46,660 nt of DNA, from assembly GCA_030587605.1 (NCBI GenBank), contig JAUQYT010000017.1, forward strand, positions 1-46,660, in the 5' to 3' direction. The notes beneath the pieces were generated by a model. The model saw nothing but the letters and a program-made list of their open reading frames with translations, was not told the origin of the DNA and did no database searches. The translations under genes were made by a program, and so were the position numbers. Source of the DNA: Candidatus Njordarchaeum guaymasense (GTDB taxonomy: Archaea; Asgardarchaeota; Njordarchaeia; Njordarchaeales; Njordarchaeaceae). Below, piece by piece: positions 17,559 to 25,664 of the stretch (position 1 is its first letter; each line of letters opens with the position of its first letter).

Positions 17559-19748
17559 ATGATATTGCAAGGTACAAGCGGTTTGCAGCTTAAGGTTGAG
17601 GAAGCACATAGAAAAGACGTAGGTCGGTTCAAAGCTAGGCTTAGTAGTGATGTGCTGGGGAAGCTTAAGATCCAAACAGGAGATATAGTTGAAATCAGGG
17701 GTAAACGTGTGACCGCGGCCATAGCGTGGTCCACACGTCCTGAGGATGATGAACCCGGAATGGTTAGGATGGATGGTTACTTACGAAGAAATGCTGGCGT
17801 AGGTCTAGGAGACAAGGTTTTCGTTAAGAAAGCCTCCGAGAAGCCGGCATTATCGTTGGTTCTTACACCCTTAACAAAGAGGCCTTCAGTCGATCCTGAC
17901 TTCGAAGCATTTGTGAAGAACAGATTGGTCAACTACCCCGTTACACAAGGAGATACAATCTCAGTTACCATGATAACCAAAGGGCTATCGTTTGTAGTTA
18001 CAAAGACAAGGCCCAGCGGCGTCGTAATCATAAAACCTCAGACGACTCTCCGTATAAGTGATAAGCCTCACCGCCTGCCTCAAGCTAAGAACATACCCCA
18101 CGTCACTTACGAAGATATTGGGGGGTTAAACGACGCTATTTTCAAGCTGCGAGAGATAGTCGAGCTTCCACTCAAGCATCCCGAACTCTTTGAAAAACTC
18201 GGCATAGAGCCTCCCCGTGGAGTACTATTGTATGGTCCCTCTGGTTGCGGCAAGACATTGCTAGCCAGAGCCGTGGCAAATGAATCGGATGCACATTTCA
18301 TAGCTATCAATGGACCAGAGATCTTTAGCAAGTTCTACGGAGAATCTGAAAAACATCTTCGAGAGGTGTTTAAGGAGGCAGAAGACAATTCTCCAGCGAT
18401 AATATTTATTGACGAAATTGATGCTATTGCTCCGAAGAGAGAAGACACTACAGGCGAAGTTGAGAGAAGGATAGTCGCTCAACTACTATCGCTCATGGAC
18501 GGACTGCAACGCAAAGGAAGAGTTATCGTAACTGGTGCTACAAACAGGGCAAACTCTATTGACCCTGCGCTAAGGAGACCCGGAAGATTTGATCGTGAGA
18601 TAGAGTTGCCAGTTCCGACGGCTAAGGAGCGACTAGAGATTCTGCAGATTCACACTAGATGGATGCCCTTGGCAGAGGACGTCGACTTAGAGAAAATAAG
18701 TGAGAAGACGCATGGTTTTGTTGGGGCAGATCTGGCTGCACTTTGCCGGGAAGCGGCGATGCATTCTCTTCGTAGCCACATTCCCTCCATAGTTCTTGAG
18801 GAAGAGATCATACCGAGTGAAATAATGGACAACCTCAAGATTTCAATGATGGACTTCGACGAAGCTTTCAAGAACATTCAACCCTCTGCATTGAGAGAAA
18901 TTCTTGTTGAGATGCCTTCTTTTCACTGGAATGACATTGGAGGCCTTGAATCAGTAAAGCAAGAGTTGTTGGAAGTCGTTGAATGGCCTGTGAAGAAAGC
19001 TAGAGAATTCAGAAAAATGGGTGTTAAACCCCCTAGAAGCGCTCTTCTCTTCGGTCCACCCGGCTGTGGTAAAACCCTATTAGCCAAGGCTGTTGCAACC
19101 GAAAGCGAAGCAAACTTCATCAGCATTCGAGGCCCTGAGGTAATAAGCAAGTGGGTCGGAGAATCCGAGAAAGCTATTCGTGAAATCTTTCGAAAGGCTA
19201 GGTCCGCTGCGCCAGCTGTGGTGTTTGTAGACGAGATTGACTCCATAGCTAGAAAGAGAGAGTACAATGCTAACGGCTCGAATGTTCCAGAACGAGTCGT
19301 TAGTCAGCTCCTTACAGAGATGGACGAGTTGGCAACCATCGAGAATGTTGCTATCATATGCGCCACAAATCGCCCCGACGTCCTTGACCCTGCCTTGCTA
19401 AGACCCGGAAGAATAGACCGATTGATTTATGTTCCACCGCCAAATGCAAGCGAACGGGTTGAGATACTAACAATCTACACTCGAAATACTCCGCTGAGAG
19501 AAGATGTTGATCTCAAAAGAATAGCTAGCGATACAGACGGATATGTGGGAGCCGACCTCGAGAATCTGTGTAGAGAAGCAGCCATACTTGCCATTAGAGA
19601 AAGAAGTCTGAAGGTGGGTTCTACACATTTTAGGGAAGCTATGAAGAAAATACATCCAATCGTCACGCCTGATGTAATAAGGAGATACGAATCATTCAAT
19701 GATTATTTGAAGAGACAATGGATCGCTCAATCCGAACCTGTCGTGTAA
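17559..19748 (+). CDS. cdc48: Cdc48/VCP-like AAA+ ATPase
   Basis: A 729-residue unfoldase. The N domain (about 1-180) has the double-psi barrel. D1 carries GPSGCGKT near 226 and IIFIDEIDAIAPKRE near 282; D2 carries GPPGCGKT near 498 and VVFVDEIDSIARKR near 554. Second-region-of-homology arginines follow in RRPGRFDRE and LRPGRIDR. It extracts and unfolds proteins, probably for the proteasome. The C terminus ends in PVV, so the usual hydrophobic-Tyr-X docking tail is not evident. GTG 17556 is an alternative start. Confidence 0.95.
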   Translation: MILQGTSGLQLKVEEAHRKDVGRFKARLSSDVLGKLKIQTGDIVEIRGKRVTAAIAWSTRPEDDEPGMVRMDGYLRRNAGVGLGDKVFVKKASEKPALSLVLTPLTKRPSVDPDFEAFVKNRLVNYPVTQGDTISVTMITKGLSFVVTKTRPSGVVIIKPQTTLRISDKPHRLPQAKNIPHVTYEDIGGLNDAIFKLREIVELPLKHPELFEKLGIEPPRGVLLYGPSGCGKTLLARAVANESDAHFIAINGPEIFSKFYGESEKHLREVFKEAEDNSPAIIFIDEIDAIAPKREDTTGEVERRIVAQLLSLMDGLQRKGRVIVTGATNRANSIDPALRRPGRFDREIELPVPTAKERLEILQIHTRWMPLAEDVDLEKISEKTHGFVGADLAALCREAAMHSLRSHIPSIVLEEEIIPSEIMDNLKISMMDFDEAFKNIQPSALREILVEMPSFHWNDIGGLESVKQELLEVVEWPVKKAREFRKMGVKPPRSALLFGPPGCGKTLLAKAVATESEANFISIRGPEVISKWVGESEKAIREIFRKARSAAPAVVFVDEIDSIARKREYNANGSNVPERVVSQLLTEMDELATIENVAIICATNRPDVLDPALLRPGRIDRLIYVPPPNASERVEILTIYTRNTPLREDVDLKRIASDTDGYVGADLENLCREAAILAIRERSLKVGSTHFREAMKKIHPIVTPDVIRRYESFNDYLKRQWIAQSEPVV

Positions 19749-19788
19749 AAAACATATCATTAATGAAAGCGGGAAAGAGTGGTTAATA

Positions 19789-20052
19789 ATGGAGCAAAGC
19801 TATTGGAATCCACTTCCACTAAGAAACGTAATCCTATCCGTTCTAGCGAAACACCAAGGCATGATACTGGACAATGAACTGATTGCACTAATAGAGAAGG
19901 AGTACGGAGAAGTGTCACCATCGACCCTGAATAAGGCGCTAATGGATCTTGAAATAAACGGAATAATTCACGTATCAAGAATAACAAAGACAAAAAGGCG
20001 TATCGAGGCAATCAAGCCCGGAGCAGAATTCCTTGCAGTAAGCGAAGACTAA
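19789..20052 (+). CDS. Winged-helix DNA-binding protein
   Basis: 87 residues predicted as one winged helix: PLRNVILSVLAKHQGMILDNELIALIEKEYG, then PSTLNKALMDLEINGIIHVSRITKTKRRIEAI as the recognition helix and wing. No cofactor or oligomer domain is seen. It sits between cdc48 and fen1 on the same strand. Target unknown. Confidence 0.7.
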   Translation: MEQSYWNPLPLRNVILSVLAKHQGMILDNELIALIEKEYGEVSPSTLNKALMDLEINGIIHVSRITKTKRRIEAIKPGAEFLAVSED

Positions 20053-20129
20053 CATTACCGACAGGCGAGGAGAAACGCATACATCCGCTGTGCTATTGGT
20101 AAGCTCTGCTGCGACGGGTGAGTCAAAGA

Positions 20130-21155
20130 ATGGGAGTGCAGAGATTAGGAGAGTTAATGATCAAGAAAGCAGTTAGTATGGAAGAACTAAGTGGTCGAAC
20201 CCTAGCTATCGACGCGCTAAACTATCTCTACGCTTTTCTAAGCGTCGTTCGACAGCCCGATGGCACTCCTCTGATGGATCGAAAAATGAGAGTGACATCG
20301 CATTTGAGCGGTGTCTTCTACCGCACAGTAAACCTTTTCGAATCGAATATCCAACCCATCTTTGTTTTTGATGGTGAAGCTCCCATCCTGAAAAAAGAGA
20401 CTATAAGAGAGCGTAGAGAGACGAGAGAAGAAGCAAAAGAAAAATGGGAGAAGGCCCTAACCTTAGGGGACTTGACGGCTGCAAGAAAATACGCTCAACT
20501 ATCATCATCATTAAGTGACGAGATGATCCAAGAGAGCAAAGCCCTAATGGAGTGCATGGGAGTTCCGTGGGTCCAAGCGCCTTCTGAAGGAGAGGCACAA
20601 GCTGCCTACATGGCTAAGAAAGGCGATGCTTGGAGCACGGGGAGCCAGGACTATGATTCGATCCTTTTCTCTTCCCCAACCTTGGTACGAAATATAGTGA
20701 TAAGCGGGAGAAGAAAGCTGCCCGGCAAGAACGTTTACGTGAAGATTGAACCTGAACTTGTAGACGCCGCACGGTCATTCAAGAATCTGGGAGTCACAAG
20801 GGAACAGCTCATCGAGGTCGCGATACTTCTCGGCACAGACTTTAACCCAGGAGTCAAAGGCGTTGGACCTAAGACGGCTTTGAAGCTTATCAGAGAATAT
20901 GGAAGTGCTGACCGCGCGCTCAAGGAAAAGGGAATTTCCATGGAGGTGCCCGTAGACGAGGTGCGGACTCTCTTTCTCAATCCCAAGATAACAGAAAAGT
21001 ACGAAGTGAAACCAAAGCGACTTAGCAAGGAGAAGATAATACACCTACTAGTCGATGAGCATGACTTCTCCCTTGAAAGGGTTCAAGCTGCCTTGAAAAG
21101 AATCGATGAAGTGACCAAGTCAACAAAACCAGCAGGTCTCGATCAGTGGCTGTGA
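20130..21155 (+). CDS. fen: Flap endonuclease 1
   Basis: Removes 5' flaps in Okazaki-fragment maturation and repair. 341 residues with N region LAIDALNYLYAFL, VFDGEAP, I region PSEGEAQAAYMAKKG and SQDYDSILF, and the helix-hairpin-helix GTDFNPGVKGVGPKTALKLI. The C-terminal GLDQWL resembles a PCNA-interaction peptide. ATG 20130 is chosen: GGGTGA lies 9 nt upstream and MGVQ matches the family start; GTG 20118 overlaps that site. Confidence 0.96.
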   Translation: MGVQRLGELMIKKAVSMEELSGRTLAIDALNYLYAFLSVVRQPDGTPLMDRKMRVTSHLSGVFYRTVNLFESNIQPIFVFDGEAPILKKETIRERRETREEAKEKWEKALTLGDLTAARKYAQLSSSLSDEMIQESKALMECMGVPWVQAPSEGEAQAAYMAKKGDAWSTGSQDYDSILFSSPTLVRNIVISGRRKLPGKNVYVKIEPELVDAARSFKNLGVTREQLIEVAILLGTDFNPGVKGVGPKTALKLIREYGSADRALKEKGISMEVPVDEVRTLFLNPKITEKYEVKPKRLSKEKIIHLLVDEHDFSLERVQAALKRIDEVTKSTKPAGLDQWL

Positions 21156-21226
21156 GACACTCCTAAGAACGAAAAAAAGGGGTAGGTTTTGGTATTTGAT
21201 TCAGTATCATCAGCTTCCTTTGATTA

Positions 21227-21670
21227 CTAGAACACTACTTCAGCCTCGCCAGTGATCACCTGTTCACCCTTCTGATTCTCAGCCCACAGTTCTAAGAAAA
21301 CCGTCTTTTTGCCGCTCTCCACCTTCTTTTCCTTTATCTTAGCCTTGCATGTGACTGTGTCGCCAGGCTTTACGATTGCTCCAAAACGAACCTTTATTTT
21401 CCTAAGGAAACCGTCAAGACCAGCCCAGTTCGCCACATGTTGGGCTACGAAGCCCATGTCAAGCATACCGTGGGCTATAACGCTAGGAAGACCGAACGAT
21501 GTAGCGAATTTATCATCTATGTGGATCGGGTTGTGATCGCCCGAGGCATCAGCGTACTTCTTGATCCATTCCCTAGTTAAAGGACCCTTCGTAAGAGGAG
21601 GAATGCTATCTCCGACTTGGAGTTTATCAAAACTGACTTGACCACTCATAACCTGTTTCACTTCCGCCAC
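21227..21670 (-). CDS. MaoC-type (R)-enoyl-CoA hydratase subunit
   Basis: 147 residues with a hot-dog fold and the hydratase motif: ASGDHNPIHIDDKFA with Asp and His, then GLPSVIAHGMLDMGFVAQHV. Starts at GTG 21670, 5 nt after the upstream partner stops. The two genes look like the two halves of a heterodimeric dehydratase (HadAB/HtdX type), which dehydrates or hydrates a 3-hydroxyacyl thioester. In an archaeon this could belong to fatty-acid breakdown or a polyester-like pathway. The substrate is not visible. Confidence 0.85.
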   Translation of the reverse strand: MAEVKQVMSGQVSFDKLQVGDSIPPLTKGPLTREWIKKYADASGDHNPIHIDDKFATSFGLPSVIAHGMLDMGFVAQHVANWAGLDGFLRKIKVRFGAIVKPGDTVTCKAKIKEKKVESGKKTVFLELWAENQKGEQVITGEAEVVF

Positions 21671-21675
21671 ACTAA

Positions 21676-22161
21676 CTACCTTTCTATTAGAATAGCGCGA
21701 CCTACAGTGAGTTTCTCACCTTTCTGGTTCTTAGATGTGAATTCAATTGTGACTATCCCTCGCTTACTGCCATCCTTGCGTGGCTTGTGCTCGACGTCGG
21801 CAATTCTTGCTACCGACGTGATCTCGTCGCCGGGGCGAATAGGATTGAAGTACTCGAATTCTTGTTCTCCATGAACCATTAGCCCTGGATTTAACTTAGT
21901 GTCCAAACCTACTTTCATTAGAGGCGGAGGGGGTTGCTTGCCCATTTCTATTCCGCCTGTGAAGCACACCGGATAGGTTGGAGGGGCGACTATTCCCTTA
22001 TACTTCGTTTTGGCTGCATGCTTCTCGTCTGAATATAGCTTGTTAGGGTCATCAATTGCCTGCGCAAAAGCAGCAATATGTGATTTCTCAACCTTGAATT
22101 TAATCGGCGGATACTCTTTTCCCTTAACACTCAAGTCAACTTTTGTGTCTTTTCCAGGCAA
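21676..22161 (-). CDS. FAS1-like/MaoC dehydratase partner subunit
   Basis: 161 residues with the N-terminal-dehydratase type hot-dog fold: EKSHIAAFAQAIDDPNKLYSD, then GIVAPPTYPVCF and GEQEFEYFNPIRPGDEI. It lacks the catalytic Asp-His pair of its downstream partner, as expected for the supporting half of a heterodimeric hydratase. Starts at TTG 22161 behind GAGTGA. Confidence 0.82.
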   Translation of the reverse strand: MPGKDTKVDLSVKGKEYPPIKFKVEKSHIAAFAQAIDDPNKLYSDEKHAAKTKYKGIVAPPTYPVCFTGGIEMGKQPPPPLMKVGLDTKLNPGLMVHGEQEFEYFNPIRPGDEITSVARIADVEHKPRKDGSKRGIVTIEFTSKNQKGEKLTVGRAILIER

Positions 22162-22245
22162 ATAGTGTCACTCTCCCATTTGGCTCCTTTTTTTGGAAAC
22201 TGACATTTGAACCTTTAGTAGGGAAATAACTAAAAAAGGTTTCTC

Positions 22246-22398
22246 ATGGTAGAGGTTTTGACCAGAGAAGCAGTGATGCACGGTCCATCAAAGCTTTCTC
22301 GAATATTGCCGAAGGATTCTTTTGACAATATGCTTCTCACGGGATACAAGAAGCAACTTGAGAAGGAGATAAAGAGGCGGAAAGGAAATTGCTTTTAA
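22246..22398 (+). CDS. Small hypothetical protein
   Basis: A 50-codon frame starting at ATG 22246 with AGGT 5 nt upstream and ending 29 nt before tRNA-Leu. The sequence is charged and helical (KKQLEKEIKRRKG near the end). I do not recognise it, and a chance frame is possible. Confidence 0.3.
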   Translation: MVEVLTREAVMHGPSKLSRILPKDSFDNMLLTGYKKQLEKEIKRRKGNCF

Positions 22399-22427
22399 AG
22401 GAAACATGGACTAATCATTATTTTGTT

Positions 22428-22532
22428 GCGGGGGTGTCCGAGCCTGGTCAAAGGAGGTAGACACCTTAGAAGTGGCCTAGGCTTAGGACCTATCGGCGTA
22501 GGCCTGCGTGGGTTCAAAGCCCACCCCCCGCA
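22428..22532 (+). tRNA. tRNA-Leu(UAG), 20-nt intron in the anticodon stem
   Basis: Acceptor GCGGGGG/CCCCCGC, D arm TCCG...GGA, long variable arm and T arm GTGGG-TTCAAAG-CCCAC. Removing 22461-22480 gives stem GTAGG/CCTAT, loop CTTAGGA and anticodon TAG. The junctions form a regular bulge-helix-bulge: central helix AGGU/GCCU, 3-nt bulges AGA and AGG cut after the second base, inner helix CAC/GUG. The intron sits between stem positions 30 and 31, not at 37/38. CCA is not encoded. Confidence 0.9.
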
Positions 22533-22746
22533 CTATGTCTGCACGCAAGCACGCGAATATACGGCATACTTGTTTGGAGACTAGCTAGGACCTGACACTT
22601 CTTGTCCATTCAGTCCAAGACCCCAAAATGCTTAGAATTTTGCCGCCTAACATCTTGTGCAATATGGCAACAAGCGCGCATAAAAGCTTATTTTCTTAAG
22701 GAAACCAAAAACTATTGTTGTGATGATGTTGTCGTCTTTCGGAAAA

Positions 22747-23181
22747 ATGGAAGTCAAACCCATAGGTTTTGTCAGGCGGTTATCATCTGATGAAAATGAA
22801 AGGGACAGAAGATGTGTTTCAAAGATTGTGCTTGAGAATGAATTTGCCAAAGGTTTAGATGGTATTGAGGAGTGGTCACATGCTTATGTTCTCTTTTGGA
22901 TGCATGAAATTTCGGACAAGGACAAAATGCTTGTCCATCCCGGAGGAGGAAGGAACGTAGGAATCTTTGCCACTAGGGCTCCAGTTCGTCCGAATCCTAT
23001 TGGTTTGACATTGGTGGAGCTTGTGAAACGGGAAGAAAATGTCCTGTTGGTGCGTGGACTCGACGCTCTTAATGATACTCCAGTTTTGGATATTAAGCCA
23101 TATCCCGACTGGGAGAATGGAAAACTACTTGTTGTTAATAATTTCAGAATCCCTAAATGGTTATCGAAAATCATCACATGA
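22747..23181 (+). CDS. trmO: tRNA methyltransferase TrmO (TsaA/UPF0066 family)
   Basis: SAM-dependent enzyme that methylates the N6-threonylcarbamoyladenosine of tRNA. 144 residues from ATG 22747. Family signatures: VKPIGFVR, DGIEEWSHAYVLFWMHE, HPGGGRNVGIFATRAPVRPNPIGLTLV and LDALNDTPVLDIKPY. GTG 22720 and two nearby ATG codons are alternative starts; none has a clear binding site. Located beside a tRNA gene, which is consistent but not informative. Confidence 0.9.
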   Translation: MEVKPIGFVRRLSSDENERDRRCVSKIVLENEFAKGLDGIEEWSHAYVLFWMHEISDKDKMLVHPGGGRNVGIFATRAPVRPNPIGLTLVELVKREENVLLVRGLDALNDTPVLDIKPYPDWENGKLLVVNNFRIPKWLSKIIT

Positions 23182-23234
23182 CCCTATCTTCTGATTACAA
23201 GCAAGATTCTGAAAGCTAATAAAGCGGTTTTTGC

Positions 23235-23322
23235 TTGTGAGTTCGAATCCTGAGTGGCATCACATAAAAAGGAAAATTCCGAGAATTTAAACTGGGTTTT
23301 AAACCTAACTCCCCGCACCACC
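23235..23322 (+). other. Two tRNA-3'-end-like fragments
   Basis: This gap of 302 bases between trmO and the AhpD gene has no protein gene that I can support. It holds GTTCGAATCC near 23240 and, at 23294-23322, a T-arm-like TGGGTTTTAAACC followed by CCCCGCACCA, which resembles the end of the tRNA-Leu(UAG) gene. No matching 5' half is present nearby. A decayed tRNA copy or an old integration scar would fit; it could also be chance. Confidence 0.25.
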
Positions 23323-23483
23323 CATGATTCAACCTACTCGTTCTGTTCAGGCGAAGGTGCGCTAAGTTATGATGTTAGATGATCCTTGACAAGAAGAGTG
23401 CGAATTAACACGCCATTTCAAAAGGAACCTTCGCATGCTAAATTTTATCTGAGTAAAGCATTATTGCTGTTCTTGGTGATAAC

Positions 23484-23786
23484 ATGTCTGTAAACCCTTT
23501 GGACATCTATAGGAAATTTGATCCGAAAGTGATTGAGTGCTTCGAGAACATACAGGCTTCCGCTTTTTCTGAGGGGGCTCTTCCGCAGAAGTTTAAGGTT
23601 CTAATAGCCATGGCTATTGACGTTGAGCACGGAGCGACGCAAGGTGCGACAGCCCTAGGTCAGAGGGCCATCAAACTCGGAGCCAAAAGGGAGGAGATCG
23701 TCGAAGCTCTCAGAGTAGCTTACTACGTCGGAGGAAACCGAGCTCTCTTCACTTCCGCAATGGTCTTGCAAATCCTGTTCAAATAG
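23484..23786 (+). CDS. AhpD/carboxymuconolactone-decarboxylase-like protein without the CxxC motif
   Basis: 100 residues with the AhpD-type helical fold: SALPQKFKVLIAMAI-like (EGALPQKFKVLIAMAI), AIKLGAKREEIVEALRVAYYVGG and a C-terminal hydrophobic helix. The position where redox-active members have CxxC reads EHGATQGAT, so it cannot act as a thiol peroxidase reductase. The function is unknown. Confidence 0.8.
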   Translation: MSVNPLDIYRKFDPKVIECFENIQASAFSEGALPQKFKVLIAMAIDVEHGATQGATALGQRAIKLGAKREEIVEALRVAYYVGGNRALFTSAMVLQILFK

Positions 23787-23961
23787 GCTGCGCAGTCCTC
23801 CCAAATCATTTTTCCCGCTGCGTCTAGTATAAGCTACCGTGTCTAGAGTAGCTCGCCTGTTAATCTTAGAGGACACTACCGAACACGGTTATAAGGTCAA
23901 AGAGTTTATAAGAAAAGTATTAAAATCTTTAAACTTCAACTGCAACGCAGACTGTGGAAGT

Positions 23962-24099
23962 GGCCAGGATGGGATAGTGTCCTCCTCCGATACCTGGTTG
24001 GGGGTATCCCAAGAGTCTGGTTAGCCTAGGGGCCTGTGGATGTGGTCGAATCCCTACAACAGAGAGCCCCCGACGCGGGTTCGAATCCCGCTCCTGGCC
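23962..24099 (+). tRNA. tRNA-His(GUG), two introns
   Basis: G-1 (23962) is encoded opposite C73, the histidine hallmark. Acceptor GCCAGGA/TCCTGGC, T arm GCGGG-TTCGAAT-CCCGC, loop CTGTGGA with anticodon GTG. A 25-nt intron at 24040-24064 sits at 37/38 with a textbook bulge-helix-bulge: stem GGGGC/GCCCC, central helix CUGU/ACAG, bulges GGA and AGA cut after base two. A second insert of 38 nt (about 23978-24015) interrupts the D loop; its edges are uncertain by 2 nt. CCA is not encoded. Confidence 0.9.
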
Positions 24100-24138
24100 C
24101 TCAGTTTCCCACACAATTTGGAATTAGTGGTTCATCGT

Positions 24139-24213
24139 GGGCCGGTTGCACAGACTGGAAGTTGCGCCGGCTTTGCAAGCCGGAGGTCGTGGGTTCAAAT
24201 CCCACCCGGTCCA
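24139..24213 (+). tRNA. tRNA-Ala(UGC), no intron
   Basis: 75 nt. Acceptor GGGCCGG/CCGGTCC with the G3-U70 alanine identity pair, anticodon stem CCGGC/GCCGG, loop TTTGCAA, T arm GTGGG-TTCAAAT-CCCAC. It is the only one of eight tRNA genes here without an insert. CCA is not encoded. Confidence 0.95.
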
Positions 24214-24441
24214 CTCAATTTCTTGCGAGTCCAGCAGGTCACCCGTGTTCGACTTTTCCTGAGACTTCTAGATCAGACCCGATGAAGTAACCAAAGAACT
24301 GACGGATGACAATGTGAACTCTCAACATATGGCGGATCAAATCGAGTTCTGTTGCCATGTAATGTGCGGACGAAAAAATCAAGGGAGAAAGATATAAGAG
24401 TAACTTTCCAAAACTATCACATTATTGCTCAGGTCAGGATT

Positions 24442-24634
24442 AGCGGGGTAGGGTAGGCATCCCTACTCCCATAGCTGAGAGAGTAGGATGGCCAAGTCAG
24501 GATATCCCGCAGTAGGATTGCCCGCGCGCACCTGCGGATGGCTCATAGGAATATCCCACTGGGACACCCTGAGATCGATGGTTCAAATCCGAGGGATTAA
24601 CGCCCTCGGAGAATAAATCCATCCCCCGCTACCA
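24442..24634 (+). tRNA. Initiator tRNA-Met(CAU), four introns
   Basis: Initiator features are clear: A1-U72 acceptor AGCGGGG/CCCCGCT, three G-C pairs below the loop (CAGGG/CCCTG), T arm GATGG-TTCAAAT-CCATC and encoded CCA. The gene is 190 nt without CCA against about 76 mature. Inserts: 39 nt in the D loop (about 24457-24497), 27 nt in the anticodon stem (24513-24539), 18 nt at 37/38 (24548-24565) and 30 nt at the end of the T loop (24589-24618). The 37/38 insert has a regular motif: CUCA/UGGG with bulges UAG and ACA. The other edges are approximate. Confidence 0.92.
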
Positions 24635-24740
24635 ATTTTTCTTAGTTGGGAAAACCTATTTGTTGGCCCCGGTCTCATCAATAGTGAAGACCTTTTGCTA
24701 TCCTCACACCTCAAGTCACTCGGCATACTCTTGGATTTCT

Positions 24741-25664
24741 TCAGATTCTGTGTCTTGCCCAATAGCCTCTTTCTGGCTTAGGGATGCCGAGTTTCTTGCA
24801 CTTTTTCTCGACTGCTTTCCCTGAAACTCCATAATTAGTGGCAATACGTTCAGAAGGCGTTTCCCACACCAGTTTTTCTAACTCATCCTTCTTAATGGCT
24901 CTCCAGCTCTTTTGTTGTTCTCTCCTCATGTGTACCATTTCGGAGGTTGACACTTTAGCAGCCCTTCGGTTTCTTTCATCGGATTCACAGGGATACCAAC
25001 GCTTTCTAGGGGCACTATCAGCATAGTCCTTCATCATCTTGTTAAACAGAACGGGGCCCAAGCTCATGTAATAAACTGTTCCAGTCAGTTTTCTACCATC
25101 GATCTCTCTTTCGCCTTTCGTTACATGTATTCTATATGGCAAGTGAAACCTATTCTTGATCTGTTCCAAAAACCGAATACTACCAGAAGAGATCCTTGTC
25201 GTTCCTTGTTGTCCGTCACCGTCGTAGTATCCTAGCAGAAACGCAAGTTCTAGACTTTCATCCGGTAGCATCGGATATTCAACTATTTTTGATTTTTGGA
25301 ACATCAAGCCATGCTCAACAAGAGCGCTACTTGTTTCCTTGCAAGCAAATCTTATTTCAACGAATCTCTTTTCTCCTCTGTTATTCAGTCGATATTCTTT
25401 CTTATTCTTATCAAGTCCGAGACATAAGCAGAACCCATCAATGACGTCCTCGCTGTCTCGACTCAGTTCAAATCGAACTTGAATTGAACCATGCTGGTTT
25501 CTCGTAATGCAGCCGTCTGCATATAGAAACCCAAGCCAATAAGCTTTCTCTTTTGAATTAATAGAGTTAAAATAGTCAACTTTCAAATTCGGATGCGCCT
25601 TGGAGGAATGGAATGATTTGAACTGCAGCTTAGAGATCCTGTTTGACGGGCTACCAGCGATCAT
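24741..25664 (-). CDS. LAGLIDADG homing-endonuclease-like protein, free-standing
   Basis: About 307 residues. Two LAGLIDADG helices are visible, YWLGFLYADGC near 45 and LAFLLGYYDGDG near 140, each followed by a beta-rich half, as in single-chain enzymes. The C terminus carries a helix-turn-helix like ERIATNYGVSGKAVEKKCKKLGIP. It is not inside an intron or intein. Its 3' end lies 107 nt past the four-intron initiator tRNA. ATG 25664 is preferred over GTG 25679 because AGGTGG precedes it. Confidence 0.85.
   Translation of the reverse strand: MIAGSPSNRISKLQFKSFHSSKAHPNLKVDYFNSINSKEKAYWLGFLYADGCITRNQHGSIQVRFELSRDSEDVIDGFCLCLGLDKNKKEYRLNNRGEKRFVEIRFACKETSSALVEHGLMFQKSKIVEYPMLPDESLELAFLLGYYDGDGQQGTTRISSGSIRFLEQIKNRFHLPYRIHVTKGEREIDGRKLTGTVYYMSLGPVLFNKMMKDYADSAPRKRWYPCESDERNRRAAKVSTSEMVHMRREQQKSWRAIKKDELEKLVWETPSERIATNYGVSGKAVEKKCKKLGIPKPERGYWARHRI

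Noticed and set aside
23839..24024. Plus-strand frame with LLILEDTTEHGYKVKEFIRK
   Set aside because: It runs into tRNA-His and overlaps its likely TATA box (TTTAAA near 23930); no family recognised.
24036..24290. Overlapping plus-strand frames
   Set aside because: They run through tRNA-His and tRNA-Ala and encode nothing family-like.
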